Assembly: GCA_000402755.1 (NCBI GenBank)
Contig: AQSD01000013.1
Location: forward strand, 1 to 18,043
Reading direction: 5' to 3'
Length of the DNA stretch: 18,043 nucleotides
DNA from: Fidelibacterota bacterium SCGC AAA160-B08
GTDB lineage: Bacteria > Fidelibacterota > Marinisomatia > Marinisomatales > Marinisomataceae
The notes below the pieces were generated by a model that saw nothing but the letters and a program-made list of their open reading frames with translations, had not been told where the DNA came from and did not search any database. Shown piece after piece: positions 8,288 to 15,920 of this stretch. A program made the position numbers and the translations under genes. Each line of letters starts with the position of its first letter. The first letter of the stretch is position 1.

Positions 8288-9514
8288 ATGGATTCCTCTA
8301 TAATACTTACGTATGCAATTCCAGTTTTTTTACTACTCATCATCATTGAATTTCTTTATGGTGTTATGAAAGGTAATAATAATTATAGATTAAATGACGC
8401 TTTGACAAGTCTCTCGCTAGGTTTGATTAGTCGATTTACTCCATTACTAGGCCTAGGTTTTCAATATGTAGCTTATAAGTATGTTGCTGAATACTATAAT
8501 TTAAAACTATTGAATTTAGAGGAGATATGGGTTTGGATATTTGCTTTTATTCTTTATGATATTTGTTATTATTGGATGCATCGTATCCATCATGAAGTAA
8601 AGGTTTTTTGGGCAACGCATGTGGTACATCATCACGGCGAAGAATATAATTTAGCAACTGCTTTAAGACAGACGAGTAGTGGGTTTTTATGGAAATGGGT
8701 ATTCTTTTTACCTATGTTTATTATCGGTGTTCCTCCAGAAGTATATGTTAGTGTCGCTGGAGTTAATTTAGTCTATCAATTTTGGGTCCATACTGAACAT
8801 GTTGGAAGGTTGGGATTTCTTGAATATATCATTATAACTCCATCTAATCATAGAGTTCATCACGCTCAAAACGATGACTACTTAGATGCAAACTACGGTG
8901 GAGTCTTTATTTTATGGGATCGTATTTTTGGAACATTTATAGACGAAAGAAAAGATTTAAAACCTGTGTATGGAACGGTTAAACCTTTAAAGTCTTTCAA
9001 TCCTTTTTGGGCAAATATTGAAGTGTTTTATCAGATGGCTTTAGATTCTTATAGAACAAAAAAACTTAAAGATAAATTTTATGTTTGGTTTTCTCGTCCA
9101 GGTTGGAGACCAGATGATGTTAATGAGAAGTATCCTCTAAAAAAGAATGATTTAAGTAGTTTTGAGAAATATGATCCTCAAATAAGTAATAAACAAAAGA
9201 TGTTTGGATTTTTTCAATTTACGATGATCAATGCCTTAACTGTTATAATGTTATTCAATATGGATAAATTTTCTTATTCTGAAATGCTATCTGTAGCAGC
9301 CTTAGTTGTAACCTTAGCAATTTCTAATTCTTTTATGTTAGACGGGAAGAAGTATGCTAATAAGGTTGAAATATTTCGACTATTTGGTGTGCTCATATTT
9401 TTATATTTTGGATTTTTTACTAGTTTTATATATTTAATTTTACCTCACACTATTATTACCCTTATGATAATTTTATTTTTATCGAGAGACGATAATTATA
9501 GTCTAGCATCATAA
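8288..9514 (+). CDS. Fatty-acid hydroxylase / sterol desaturase family membrane protein
   Basis: This is a di-iron integral membrane oxygenase of 408 residues. The His clusters that bind iron are all present: HRIHH (98-102), HVVHH (111-115), an extra HTEH (168-171) and HRVHH (188-192). The FGTFIDER segment typical of the family follows. Predicted helices lie at about 8-26, 40-60, 80-97, 133-148 and 153-168; a further hydrophobic block (about 315-405) extends past the core. That extension resembles the longer bacterial members related to alkylglycerol monooxygenase. The substrate cannot be read from sequence; lipid, carotenoid or ether-lipid hydroxylation are all possible. It starts 4 bp after the MerR gene and is followed by a strong terminator. 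Confidence 0.85.
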   Translation: MDSSIILTYAIPVFLLLIIIEFLYGVMKGNNNYRLNDALTSLSLGLISRFTPLLGLGFQYVAYKYVAEYYNLKLLNLEEIWVWIFAFILYDICYYWMHRIHHEVKVFWATHVVHHHGEEYNLATALRQTSSGFLWKWVFFLPMFIIGVPPEVYVSVAGVNLVYQFWVHTEHVGRLGFLEYIIITPSNHRVHHAQNDDYLDANYGGVFILWDRIFGTFIDERKDLKPVYGTVKPLKSFNPFWANIEVFYQMALDSYRTKKLKDKFYVWFSRPGWRPDDVNEKYPLKKNDLSSFEKYDPQISNKQKMFGFFQFTMINALTVIMLFNMDKFSYSEMLSVAALVVTLAISNSFMLDGKKYANKVEIFRLFGVLIFLYFGFFTSFIYLILPHTIITLMIILFLSRDDNYSLAS

Positions 9515-9545
9515 AATAATTAATACCTTAATTTGGTAGCCAACT

Positions 9546-9583
9546 AAAAGCCTTTTAGTATATAATTACTGAGAGGCTTTTTT
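9546..9583 (+). terminator. Rho-independent terminator
   Basis: AAAAGCCT (9546-9553) pairs with AGGCTTTT (9574-9581), and the descending arm runs into a T tract (9578-9583). A smaller inner stem AGTA/TACT (9557-9560/9567-9570) closes part of the 20-nt loop. It lies 31 bp after the sterol-desaturase-family gene and separates that unit from the msrA-leuS unit. Confidence 0.8.
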
Positions 9584-9610
9584 GTCTTATTAACATGAAA
9601 GAAATAGTAT
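9582..9610 (+). promoter_or_regulatory. Candidate sigma70-type promoter for the msrA-leuS unit
   Basis: TTGTCT (9582-9587) and TAGTAT (9605-9610) each match four of six bases of the -35 and -10 consensus and are 17 bp apart. The site directly follows a terminator, where a new promoter is expected. Transcription would begin near 9617, making the first ATG (9623) nearly leaderless. Chance matches are common in AT-rich DNA. Confidence 0.35.
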
Positions 9611-9622
9611 TAACTTGATTGC

Positions 9623-9766
9623 ATGAAAATGAAAAGATTTTTTAACTCAATTGCAGTGGGAGTAGGAATATTCCTCGCCTCTTTTTTGGTGCCTGTTATT
9701 GGTGGAATTATATCTATTCCTATGAGTTTAATCGGAGCATGGATGTATTATGATCACAGTAGATAG
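9623..9766 (+). CDS. Small hydrophobic membrane protein, 47 residues
   Basis: ATG at 9623 (alternative ATG at 9629) opens a frame to TAG 9764-9766. The peptide starts MKMKRFFNS, then has two hydrophobic segments (about 10-26 and 27-43) separated by a Pro-Val-Ile-Gly-Gly turn, and ends in YYDHSR. A basic start followed by a helical hairpin is typical of small inner-membrane proteins. It sits between a terminator and msrA, is read from the same strand, and overlaps the msrA start by 17 bp in another frame, as the tightly packed genes here often do. No family is recognised. With so few codons and no Shine-Dalgarno, it could be non-coding. Confidence 0.45.
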   Translation: MKMKRFFNSIAVGVGIFLASFLVPVIGGIISIPMSLIGAWMYYDHSR

Positions 9767-10307
9767 AAGTTTGTATAAACTTTCCTTATTTTTGCTTAGT
9801 TTTTTTAGCATCATTATGGCAGAAGAAAATACAAATCAAAAAGAAGCTTTCTTTGCAGCGGGATGTTTTTGGGGCGTAGAGTCCACATTTCAGCAATTGG
9901 AGGGCGTAGAATCAACAACGGTTGGCTATACTGGGGGTAACGTAAAAAATCCTTCTTATGAGCTAGTATGTACTGGGATAACAGATCATGCTGAAGCTGT
10001 TCAAGTAGTTTATGACGCAAGTGTAATTTCTTACGAAGAGCTTTTAGATACTTTTTTTGAATTACATGATCCAACAACAATTGATAGACAAGGTCCCGAT
10101 GTAGGATCTCAGTATCGTTCAGCGATATTTTATACTAACGAAGAGGAGAAGACCTTGGTTGAGATCAAAATTAACCAGGTGAATGAGTCTGGAAAATTTC
10201 GATCAAGAATCGTGACAGAAGTAGCTCCTGTAAACAATTTTTACGATGCAGAAGATTATCACCAAGATTATTACAAAAAAAGAGGTATAATTGGTTGCGC
10301 AATATAA
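9750..10307 (+). CDS. msrA: Peptide methionine-S-sulfoxide reductase, probably exported
   Basis: MsrA reduces the S form of methionine sulfoxide in oxidised proteins. The 185 residues carry the signature AAGCFWGVE with catalytic Cys39, VGYTGG, a second Cys in YELVCTGITDHAEAVQV, QYRSAIFY, and the C-terminal EDYHQDYY followed by a final Cys three residues from the end, a candidate resolving residue. Upstream of the domain lies YKLSLFLLSFFSIIMAEEN, which looks like a signal peptide and suggests repair of envelope proteins. The start is uncertain: ATG 9750 (GGAG about 12 bp upstream) and TTG 9771 keep the signal; ATG 9816 would give a cytoplasmic form but has no Shine-Dalgarno. The next gene is 15 bp away. 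Confidence 0.93.
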   Translation: MITVDRSLYKLSLFLLSFFSIIMAEENTNQKEAFFAAGCFWGVESTFQQLEGVESTTVGYTGGNVKNPSYELVCTGITDHAEAVQVVYDASVISYEELLDTFFELHDPTTIDRQGPDVGSQYRSAIFYTNEEEKTLVEIKINQVNESGKFRSRIVTEVAPVNNFYDAEDYHQDYYKKRGIIGCAI

Positions 10308-10322
10308 AACCGGGAGAATAGG

Positions 10323-10847
10323 ATGAGATTTCAAAAAAGTGTTTATTTATTATCGTTTTTACTATTAGTTGTTTTTACTTCTGACTTACAGGGTCAATTT
10401 AGAAGAAAGAAGGTTAAGCTTAGCGAGACTAATAAAATTGAAGAGTTTATCAATGATCATATCCAGGATCCATTTATGATAGAGCATATTCAATCTATTC
10501 AATCAGAGTTAGTAAAACTTGGATTTGAAATTCTTCCACCAGAAACAAACGGAGATTTAACAGTAGAAGTTATGTTTGAAGATTTTAATTTTGATCCTGT
10601 TTATGGGTCTACTGCAGATCCGAGAACGTCACATATTATTTTTAGAAATCCAAAAACAAGTAAAGTTATTGCAAAGTTTATGTCTAATTCCATACTACAA
10701 GATGATGATTTTGATGGTCCAATGACCAATGCTTTTGGTAATTCAACATCGTCTATGCGTAGTGGCTATGGAGAAAGTTCAAATCAGCCAATCGATGTGA
10801 ATGCTATTATTGTAGATTGGATGAAACAAATTAAAAACTTCTACTAA
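10323..10847 (+). CDS. Exported protein of unknown function
   Basis: This 174-residue protein has a clear signal peptide: MRFQKS, then a hydrophobic run to about residue 19, with likely cleavage near DLQGQ. No lipobox Cys is seen. The mature part has a predicted helix (EEFINDHIQDPFMIEHIQSI), a strand pattern around LTVEVMFEDFNFDP, an acidic and Ser/Gly-rich segment (about 125-155) and a C-terminal amphipathic helix ending VDWMKQIKNFY. The repeated-strand layout, with a residue-by-residue feel of VAKF-type strands, is loosely like small periplasmic DUF4136-type domains, but I do not recognise the family. A GGGAG Shine-Dalgarno 6 bp before the ATG fixes the start. It lies between msrA and leuS, 3 bp before leuS and in its frame. 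Confidence 0.75.
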   Translation: MRFQKSVYLLSFLLLVVFTSDLQGQFRRKKVKLSETNKIEEFINDHIQDPFMIEHIQSIQSELVKLGFEILPPETNGDLTVEVMFEDFNFDPVYGSTADPRTSHIIFRNPKTSKVIAKFMSNSILQDDDFDGPMTNAFGNSTSSMRSGYGESSNQPIDVNAIIVDWMKQIKNFY

Positions 10848-10850
10848 ACC

Positions 10851-13292
10851 TTGGCCTATAATCACAAAGCTATTGAACCTAAGTGGCAGAAGTATTGGTC
10901 TGACAATGAAACATTTAAGACGGGTACTGACAGTGAAAAGCCAAAATATTATGTTCTTGATATGTTTCCTTATCCTTCTGGATCCGGTCTTCATGTAGGG
11001 CATGCTCTTGGATATGTTGCAACAGATATTGTTGCCCGATTTAAGAGAATGAAAGGATTTAATGTTCTTCATCCTATGGGCTGGGATGCTTTCGGACTTC
11101 CTGCAGAACAATATGCTATAAAAACAGGAACTCACCCTAAAATTACTACAGCTGATAATATCAGTAATTTTAAACGTCAAATTAATCAATTAGGCTTTTC
11201 TTACGATTGGTCTAAAGAGATAAATACAACAGATGCGGACTATTATAAGTGGACGCAATGGATCTTTCTACAATTATATAACAAAGGCTTAGCTTACGAA
11301 GAAGAAGTGGCTGTTAATTGGTGTCCGGAATTACGTACGGTACTTGCCAATGAAGAGGTTGTCAATGGGAAGTCTGAGATAGGAGGCCATCCTGTCTATC
11401 GAACACCGATGAAGCAATGGATATTAAAGATAACTGACTATGCAGAATCTTTACTAGAAGGTTTAGATGACTTAGATTGGCCTGAAAATATTAAAGAGCT
11501 TCAAAAAAATTGGATTGGTAGATCTGAAGGGGTAGAAGTAAGTTTTTCTGTCGACGGATATCCTAATGAAAAAATTGATGTATATACTACAAGACCTGAC
11601 ACTCTTTTCGGTGCAACTTATATGGTTCTTGCTCCAGAACATTCACTGGCTAAAAAAATAGTATCAGCAGATCAGTCTCCATTGCTGGACAAGTATATTG
11701 AAGAAACTCAGAAGAAATCAGACTTTGATAGGACAGAAGTAAATAAAGACAAAACAGGTATTTTTACTGGCTCTTACGCCATAAATCCCTTTAGTGGTGA
11801 AAAAATGGAAATATGGGTAGCTGACTACGTCTTAATAAGTTATGGTACTGGCGCAATTATGGCTGTTCCAGCACATGATGAAAGAGATTGGGAGTTTGCA
11901 ACTAAATATAAGTTACCTATAAAGCAAGTTGTAGAGGGTGGAGACATAACAAAATCAGCATTTACAGCTAAGGGAAGTGCTATTTTAGTGAACTCAGAGC
12001 ATAGTGATACATTATCTCTTGATGGTCTTGATGTGGATACTGGAATTGAAAAGGCGATAGAGTTTATAGAAAAAAATGGATTAGGCTCTGGGACAGTAAA
12101 TTATAAGCTTAGAGATTGGTTGTTTTCTAGACAGCGTTATTGGGGCGAACCATTTCCTATTATTCATACAGAAGATGGAATCACGACAGTTAAGGAATCA
12201 GACTTACCTGTGCGATTACCAGAAGTAGAAAATTATAAGCCATCAGACGATGGAAAATCTCCACTTTCTACTATTGATAATTGGGTTGAAGTAAAAGATT
12301 CATCTGGAAATATTGTTGGACTTAGAGAAACAAATACTATGCCACAATGGGCTGGTTCTTGTTGGTATTATCTAAGGTTTACAGATCCGTCTAATCATAC
12401 CGAAGCTTGGTCAAAAAAGAATGAGAATTATTGGATGCCTGTAGATTTATATATAGGAGGGCAAGAACATGCTGTTCTACATTTATTATATGCTCGATTC
12501 TGGCATCACGTTTTATATGATCTAGGTTTATTGTCGACAAAAGAACCGTTTAAAAAGCTATATAATCAGGGAATGATTCTTGGTGACGACGGATCTAAGA
12601 TGAGCAAGTCAAAAGGAAATGTTATTAACCCTGAAGATATTATAGAAGAATATGGTGCTGACGCTATGAGGCTTTATGAAATGTTTATGGGACCATTAAA
12701 CAAATCAAAACCATGGAATACAAAAGGATTACAAGGGTGTTATAGATTTGTTAATAAACTGTGGTTTATTATTGTAGACGAAGAGGGAAGTTTGTCCTCA
12801 AAGATAGGAGCAGAACATACCCCGAATAAAGAAACATTACATTTACATCATACTACCATAAAAAAAGTAGGAAATGATATTGAAAACCTACATTTCAATA
12901 CAGCAGTTTCTCAATTGATGATTTATTGCAATCATCTACAGAAATGTGACACAATTTCAACCGAACTAATTACAGATCTAGTAAAAATATCTGCACCATT
13001 CATACCGCATCTCTCAGAGGAGTTTTGGTCGTTGTTAGGTCATAATGAATCAATATCTGATGCACCATGGCCAGAATTCAATGAAGTTTTAACGCAAACG
13101 GATGAAGTGACAGTTGCAGTACAGGTAAATGGTAAGTTAAGAGCTAATATAAGCCTAGATGTCGACTCAGATCAAGAAACAGCCGTAAATGCTGCATTAG
13201 AGCTTGAAAAAGTACAAAACTACACGTCAGAAGGATCTATTGTTAAGACTATCTATGTTCCAAATCGACTATTAAACTTCGTCGTTAAGTAA
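10851..13292 (+). CDS. leuS: Leucyl-tRNA synthetase
   Basis: LeuRS charges tRNA-Leu and hydrolyses misacylated products. The 813 residues show the class I signature HVGH (48-51) in SGSGLHVGHALGY, HPMGWDAFGLPAEQYA, the CP1 editing domain (about 225-420) with TTRPDTLFGATYMVLAPEH and GTGAIMAVPAHDERDWEFA, and KMSKS at 583-587. An anticodon-binding domain and a C-terminal tRNA-contacting tail ending PNRLLNFVVK follow. The zinc-binding Cys residues of some bacterial enzymes are missing from the WCPELRTVLANEEV region. The start is TTG at 10851: the preceding frame is closed by the upstream gene's TAA 3 bp earlier, and the next Met is inside the active-site block. Its last 21 bp overlap the convergent minus-strand gene. 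Confidence 0.97.
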   Translation: MAYNHKAIEPKWQKYWSDNETFKTGTDSEKPKYYVLDMFPYPSGSGLHVGHALGYVATDIVARFKRMKGFNVLHPMGWDAFGLPAEQYAIKTGTHPKITTADNISNFKRQINQLGFSYDWSKEINTTDADYYKWTQWIFLQLYNKGLAYEEEVAVNWCPELRTVLANEEVVNGKSEIGGHPVYRTPMKQWILKITDYAESLLEGLDDLDWPENIKELQKNWIGRSEGVEVSFSVDGYPNEKIDVYTTRPDTLFGATYMVLAPEHSLAKKIVSADQSPLLDKYIEETQKKSDFDRTEVNKDKTGIFTGSYAINPFSGEKMEIWVADYVLISYGTGAIMAVPAHDERDWEFATKYKLPIKQVVEGGDITKSAFTAKGSAILVNSEHSDTLSLDGLDVDTGIEKAIEFIEKNGLGSGTVNYKLRDWLFSRQRYWGEPFPIIHTEDGITTVKESDLPVRLPEVENYKPSDDGKSPLSTIDNWVEVKDSSGNIVGLRETNTMPQWAGSCWYYLRFTDPSNHTEAWSKKNENYWMPVDLYIGGQEHAVLHLLYARFWHHVLYDLGLLSTKEPFKKLYNQGMILGDDGSKMSKSKGNVINPEDIIEEYGADAMRLYEMFMGPLNKSKPWNTKGLQGCYRFVNKLWFIIVDEEGSLSSKIGAEHTPNKETLHLHHTTIKKVGNDIENLHFNTAVSQLMIYCNHLQKCDTISTELITDLVKISAPFIPHLSEEFWSLLGHNESISDAPWPEFNEVLTQTDEVTVAVQVNGKLRANISLDVDSDQETAVNAALELEKVQNYTSEGSIVKTIYVPNRLLNFVVK

Positions 13293-13940
13293 ATCTGTCC
13301 CTTTTGACATTATCCATATAGTTCCAACAAGACTTAAAACTGCAATTTTTTGATAGGTTGCATGCATCGTTAAAGCTTCAATTGATTTCCATGGTGCTGG
13401 ACCAACCTCAAGAAAGACTATATATCCAAGTACAATAAATGAACAAATAAATAGGGCATAAGTGACGTTCTTTAAGCCTTTTGAATAAAAAAGGTATGCA
13501 TATATACCTAAGGTCACTAAAGCGCAGTTAAACACAGAATTAGCGAAGAAAATATGAAGAGAGTATAGAGAAGGAACATCAGCGGGAGTAAATATGACTC
13601 CAAGCAAGCTAAGAGATCCACATGCAGCCGATATTTTAGCTAGAATACTAATTCTAGGCTTATCTTTTGAAAAATAATCTGCAGCGTTAAACAGATAAAA
13701 AAATGAAGCAGTGATTTGAGTTAACATTCCAATTGAAAACAAAACGATAGATATGGTATTATCATCACCGGAATGACTAGTTGTACGCCCTAGATCACTT
13801 ATGAAATTTGTAAAAAAGTTATAGTAGAGTGTTTGTTTTTCAATGTAATTACCACCACCATAAAAGAATGCTGCTAGAGTTAGTAGCCCGATGTAGGAGA
13901 GTAGTAGTCTCCTTGTATTTTTACCTAGTGTATTTCTCAT
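13272..13940 (-). CDS. Six-helix integral membrane protein, DUF998-like
   Basis: The protein has about 222 residues from the preferred ATG (13938-13940), with a GGGGGA stretch just upstream on the minus strand. An ATG at 13956-13958 is also possible; longer starts would run into the neighbouring gene's coding region. Hydrophobic segments occur at about 12-30, 60-83, 95-118, 124-150, 156-178 and 190-208. The loop after helix 1 reads NYIEKQTLYYNFFTNFISDLGRTTSH, whose N-x-ISDLGR pattern is what I associate with DUF998 membrane proteins; function unknown. It lies 37 bp after the DUF262 gene on the same strand, so co-transcription is likely. Its last 21 bp overlap the end of leuS, tail to tail. 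Confidence 0.7.
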   Translation of the reverse strand: MRNTLGKNTRRLLLSYIGLLTLAAFFYGGGNYIEKQTLYYNFFTNFISDLGRTTSHSGDDNTISIVLFSIGMLTQITASFFYLFNAADYFSKDKPRISILAKISAACGSLSLLGVIFTPADVPSLYSLHIFFANSVFNCALVTLGIYAYLFYSKGLKNVTYALFICSFIVLGYIVFLEVGPAPWKSIEALTMHATYQKIAVLSLVGTIWIMSKGTDLLNDEV

Positions 13941-13977
13941 ATTCCCCCAATTATACATAATCTTTATTATGCGTAAA

Positions 13978-15876
13978 TTAACTACTAATAGTAAATATCT
14001 CCCTGAAGCAGATATCAGCGATATTCTCTGTCCTCGATATAATGCTTTCTTCGTTCCATAACATATGATCATATTCCTCACCACAAATGATCTCTAAATG
14101 ATTTATTAAATCTGTATTTATATCTAATGAAGAGCCAGTCTGATAAACAGAAACTTTTCCTTTCTCTATTTCTTGATCGCCTACTAGAGACAATTGTTTA
14201 AGTCTGTAATTACTAGCTGCAGAATTTGGTGAATGAAGAAGAATTGTAAGATTTCCAATTTTATGTTTATATAGTTCTGATTCTTCATTAGGTATACCCC
14301 AAAATGTATTTGAATCTTTAGGCAATATGTGTTCTATCGTCATTCTAGAAAAATTTGTAACTGTTTCATCGCTAACCTGACCGGATAGATAATCATTATA
14401 CTTAACGAGTATATATCGAATTTTAAAGTTATTTTTTCCATTAGCATAGATAGCGTTATTAAAACCATCTTTAAATCGAGCTTCAGAGGGTAGTTTTCTA
14501 CTTAATTCAGAAATAAGCTTATCAAAAACTCTCGATACAGCACTCTTTCTTTGACTTGTTGATGTTATATCACAAGCCTTTTGAAGATCAATAGCATACC
14601 CAGAATACATTCTTTCGACTTTATTTGCTCTTTCACCGCAGATAGTATTGAAGTAAAAAGTAAAGTTTTCAATAGAAGATATTATTTTTAAAGGATTATA
14701 GAACTTCACTTTGTTAAAATTTCTAAGAATTGTCATTAGTAAAACGTTAACCTGAGTAACATTCATTTCTTTAATAAAACTTAAGCTCTGAATAATATCA
14801 TCGACATTTGCTGTATTTGATCCAATTCTAGCTCTAAGACTGTCTTTATTGTCAATCGATAATTCTTTATATATCTCAGAATCGTCTCTAAATTGTTTAA
14901 GCAATTTAGGATAACCTATACTTCTCACTTTGTCCTTGATACCTTTGTATAGAGGTCTATATGTTAGAAAACTATACCTAGATAACCAAAAATATCTTAC
15001 AAATTTCTTTATTTCATCTCCAGTATCATTAATATTTGAAAGCATAAGACCCCAATGCTTTTCAGCATCTTCAGCTTCTTGACCTTCATTCAACTCTCTA
15101 AAAAATAAATTTTTTAAGAGATCAGCAACTGAAAGATCTAATCCTCTAGCATTTGTAGTTTCAAAGATTTCATATGCTACTTCTTCACTTTGAACAGAGA
15201 TTTTAACAATTTCTAATCTTCTTAATTGAACATTTATTTTACGTAATTTTTCAATTTTTTCAGGTTTTGTGTCTAGCTCTTCTAGCGTTGATAAAATGCT
15301 TTTTTTGATGATTAAATAGTTGGATATAATCCTTAACTCTTCTTTTGATAAAATTATACCATCAATATTTTTATTTGTATCTACAATTTGTTTTTTTGTA
15401 TAATTTTTTAGATTAGTTGTTGATCCATCTAAATGAGTTTTTTTACCTTCTTGGATATATGAATTAAAAAATTTTTCTGTCGATAAGCCTGGTTGAACTC
15501 TAAACACCTTAGAATCACTTCTTGGATCAGTATATTCAAGATTGTCAAGAAAAGCAGTTCCATTGTTGTCATTTCTTCCTTTATACTGTATATACAAGTC
15601 TAGTAAAACTCTAGAAAATATTGTTGTCGTTAAAAATCTTTGTTGACCGTCAATTATTTCAATTTGTCTTTCATCTTCATTTGCGACATTTAAAATAATA
15701 GATCCTATAAAAAATGATCTTTCATCTGAACTGTTTACATCTGAAATAAATTCATCAATATGTGTTTTAGTCCATTGGTAAGGTCTCTGATATCTAGGAA
15801 TAATGAATTGAACTTTTCTGTCAAAAAAACATTCACCGATTGTTGCATTAGTAGCTGTAAAGTTATTTCTTGGCAT
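13978..15876 (-). CDS. GmrSD-like DUF262/DUF1524 protein, probable type IV restriction nuclease
   Basis: A full-length protein of 632 residues. The N-terminal DUF262 (GmrS-like) domain has PRYQRPYQW (27-35), FIGSI (56-60), the nucleotide-handling motif IDGQQR (75-80) and the family segment FETTNARGLDLSVADLLKN (about 239-257). The C-terminal DUF1524 (GmrD-like, His-Me-finger) domain carries TIEHILPK (about 514-521) and IGNLTILLHSPNSAASN (about 541-557), the expected His and Asn nuclease positions. GmrSD-type enzymes use NTP hydrolysis to cut modified phage DNA; relatives occur in several defence systems. The target here cannot be inferred. It is 44 bp downstream of the HNH/AlbA_2 gene. The start lacks a Shine-Dalgarno and sits in an A/T-rich leader. 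Confidence 0.9.
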   Translation of the reverse strand: MPRNNFTATNATIGECFFDRKVQFIIPRYQRPYQWTKTHIDEFISDVNSSDERSFFIGSIILNVANEDERQIEIIDGQQRFLTTTIFSRVLLDLYIQYKGRNDNNGTAFLDNLEYTDPRSDSKVFRVQPGLSTEKFFNSYIQEGKKTHLDGSTTNLKNYTKKQIVDTNKNIDGIILSKEELRIISNYLIIKKSILSTLEELDTKPEKIEKLRKINVQLRRLEIVKISVQSEEVAYEIFETTNARGLDLSVADLLKNLFFRELNEGQEAEDAEKHWGLMLSNINDTGDEIKKFVRYFWLSRYSFLTYRPLYKGIKDKVRSIGYPKLLKQFRDDSEIYKELSIDNKDSLRARIGSNTANVDDIIQSLSFIKEMNVTQVNVLLMTILRNFNKVKFYNPLKIISSIENFTFYFNTICGERANKVERMYSGYAIDLQKACDITSTSQRKSAVSRVFDKLISELSRKLPSEARFKDGFNNAIYANGKNNFKIRYILVKYNDYLSGQVSDETVTNFSRMTIEHILPKDSNTFWGIPNEESELYKHKIGNLTILLHSPNSAASNYRLKQLSLVGDQEIEKGKVSVYQTGSSLDINTDLINHLEIICGEEYDHMLWNEESIISRTENIADICFREIFTISS

Positions 15877-15920
15877 AAAAAAATATATAAAAACTATTAC
15901 AACCGATCAACATATTACTA

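Noticed and set aside
10779..11189. 136-codon minus-strand frame over the start of leuS
   Set aside because: It is antisense to the HVGH-containing region of leuS and has no independent support.
13941..14084. N-terminal extension of the DUF998-like protein up to 14084
   Set aside because: The extension would overlap the DUF262/DUF1524 C-terminus by about 107 bp and lacks membrane or domain character; ATG 13940 or 13958 is more sensible.
13978..15876. Assigning the DUF262/DUF1524 protein as a glucosyl-HMC-specific GmrSD
   Set aside because: Only family motifs are visible; the DNA modification recognised varies between members and cannot be read from this sequence.
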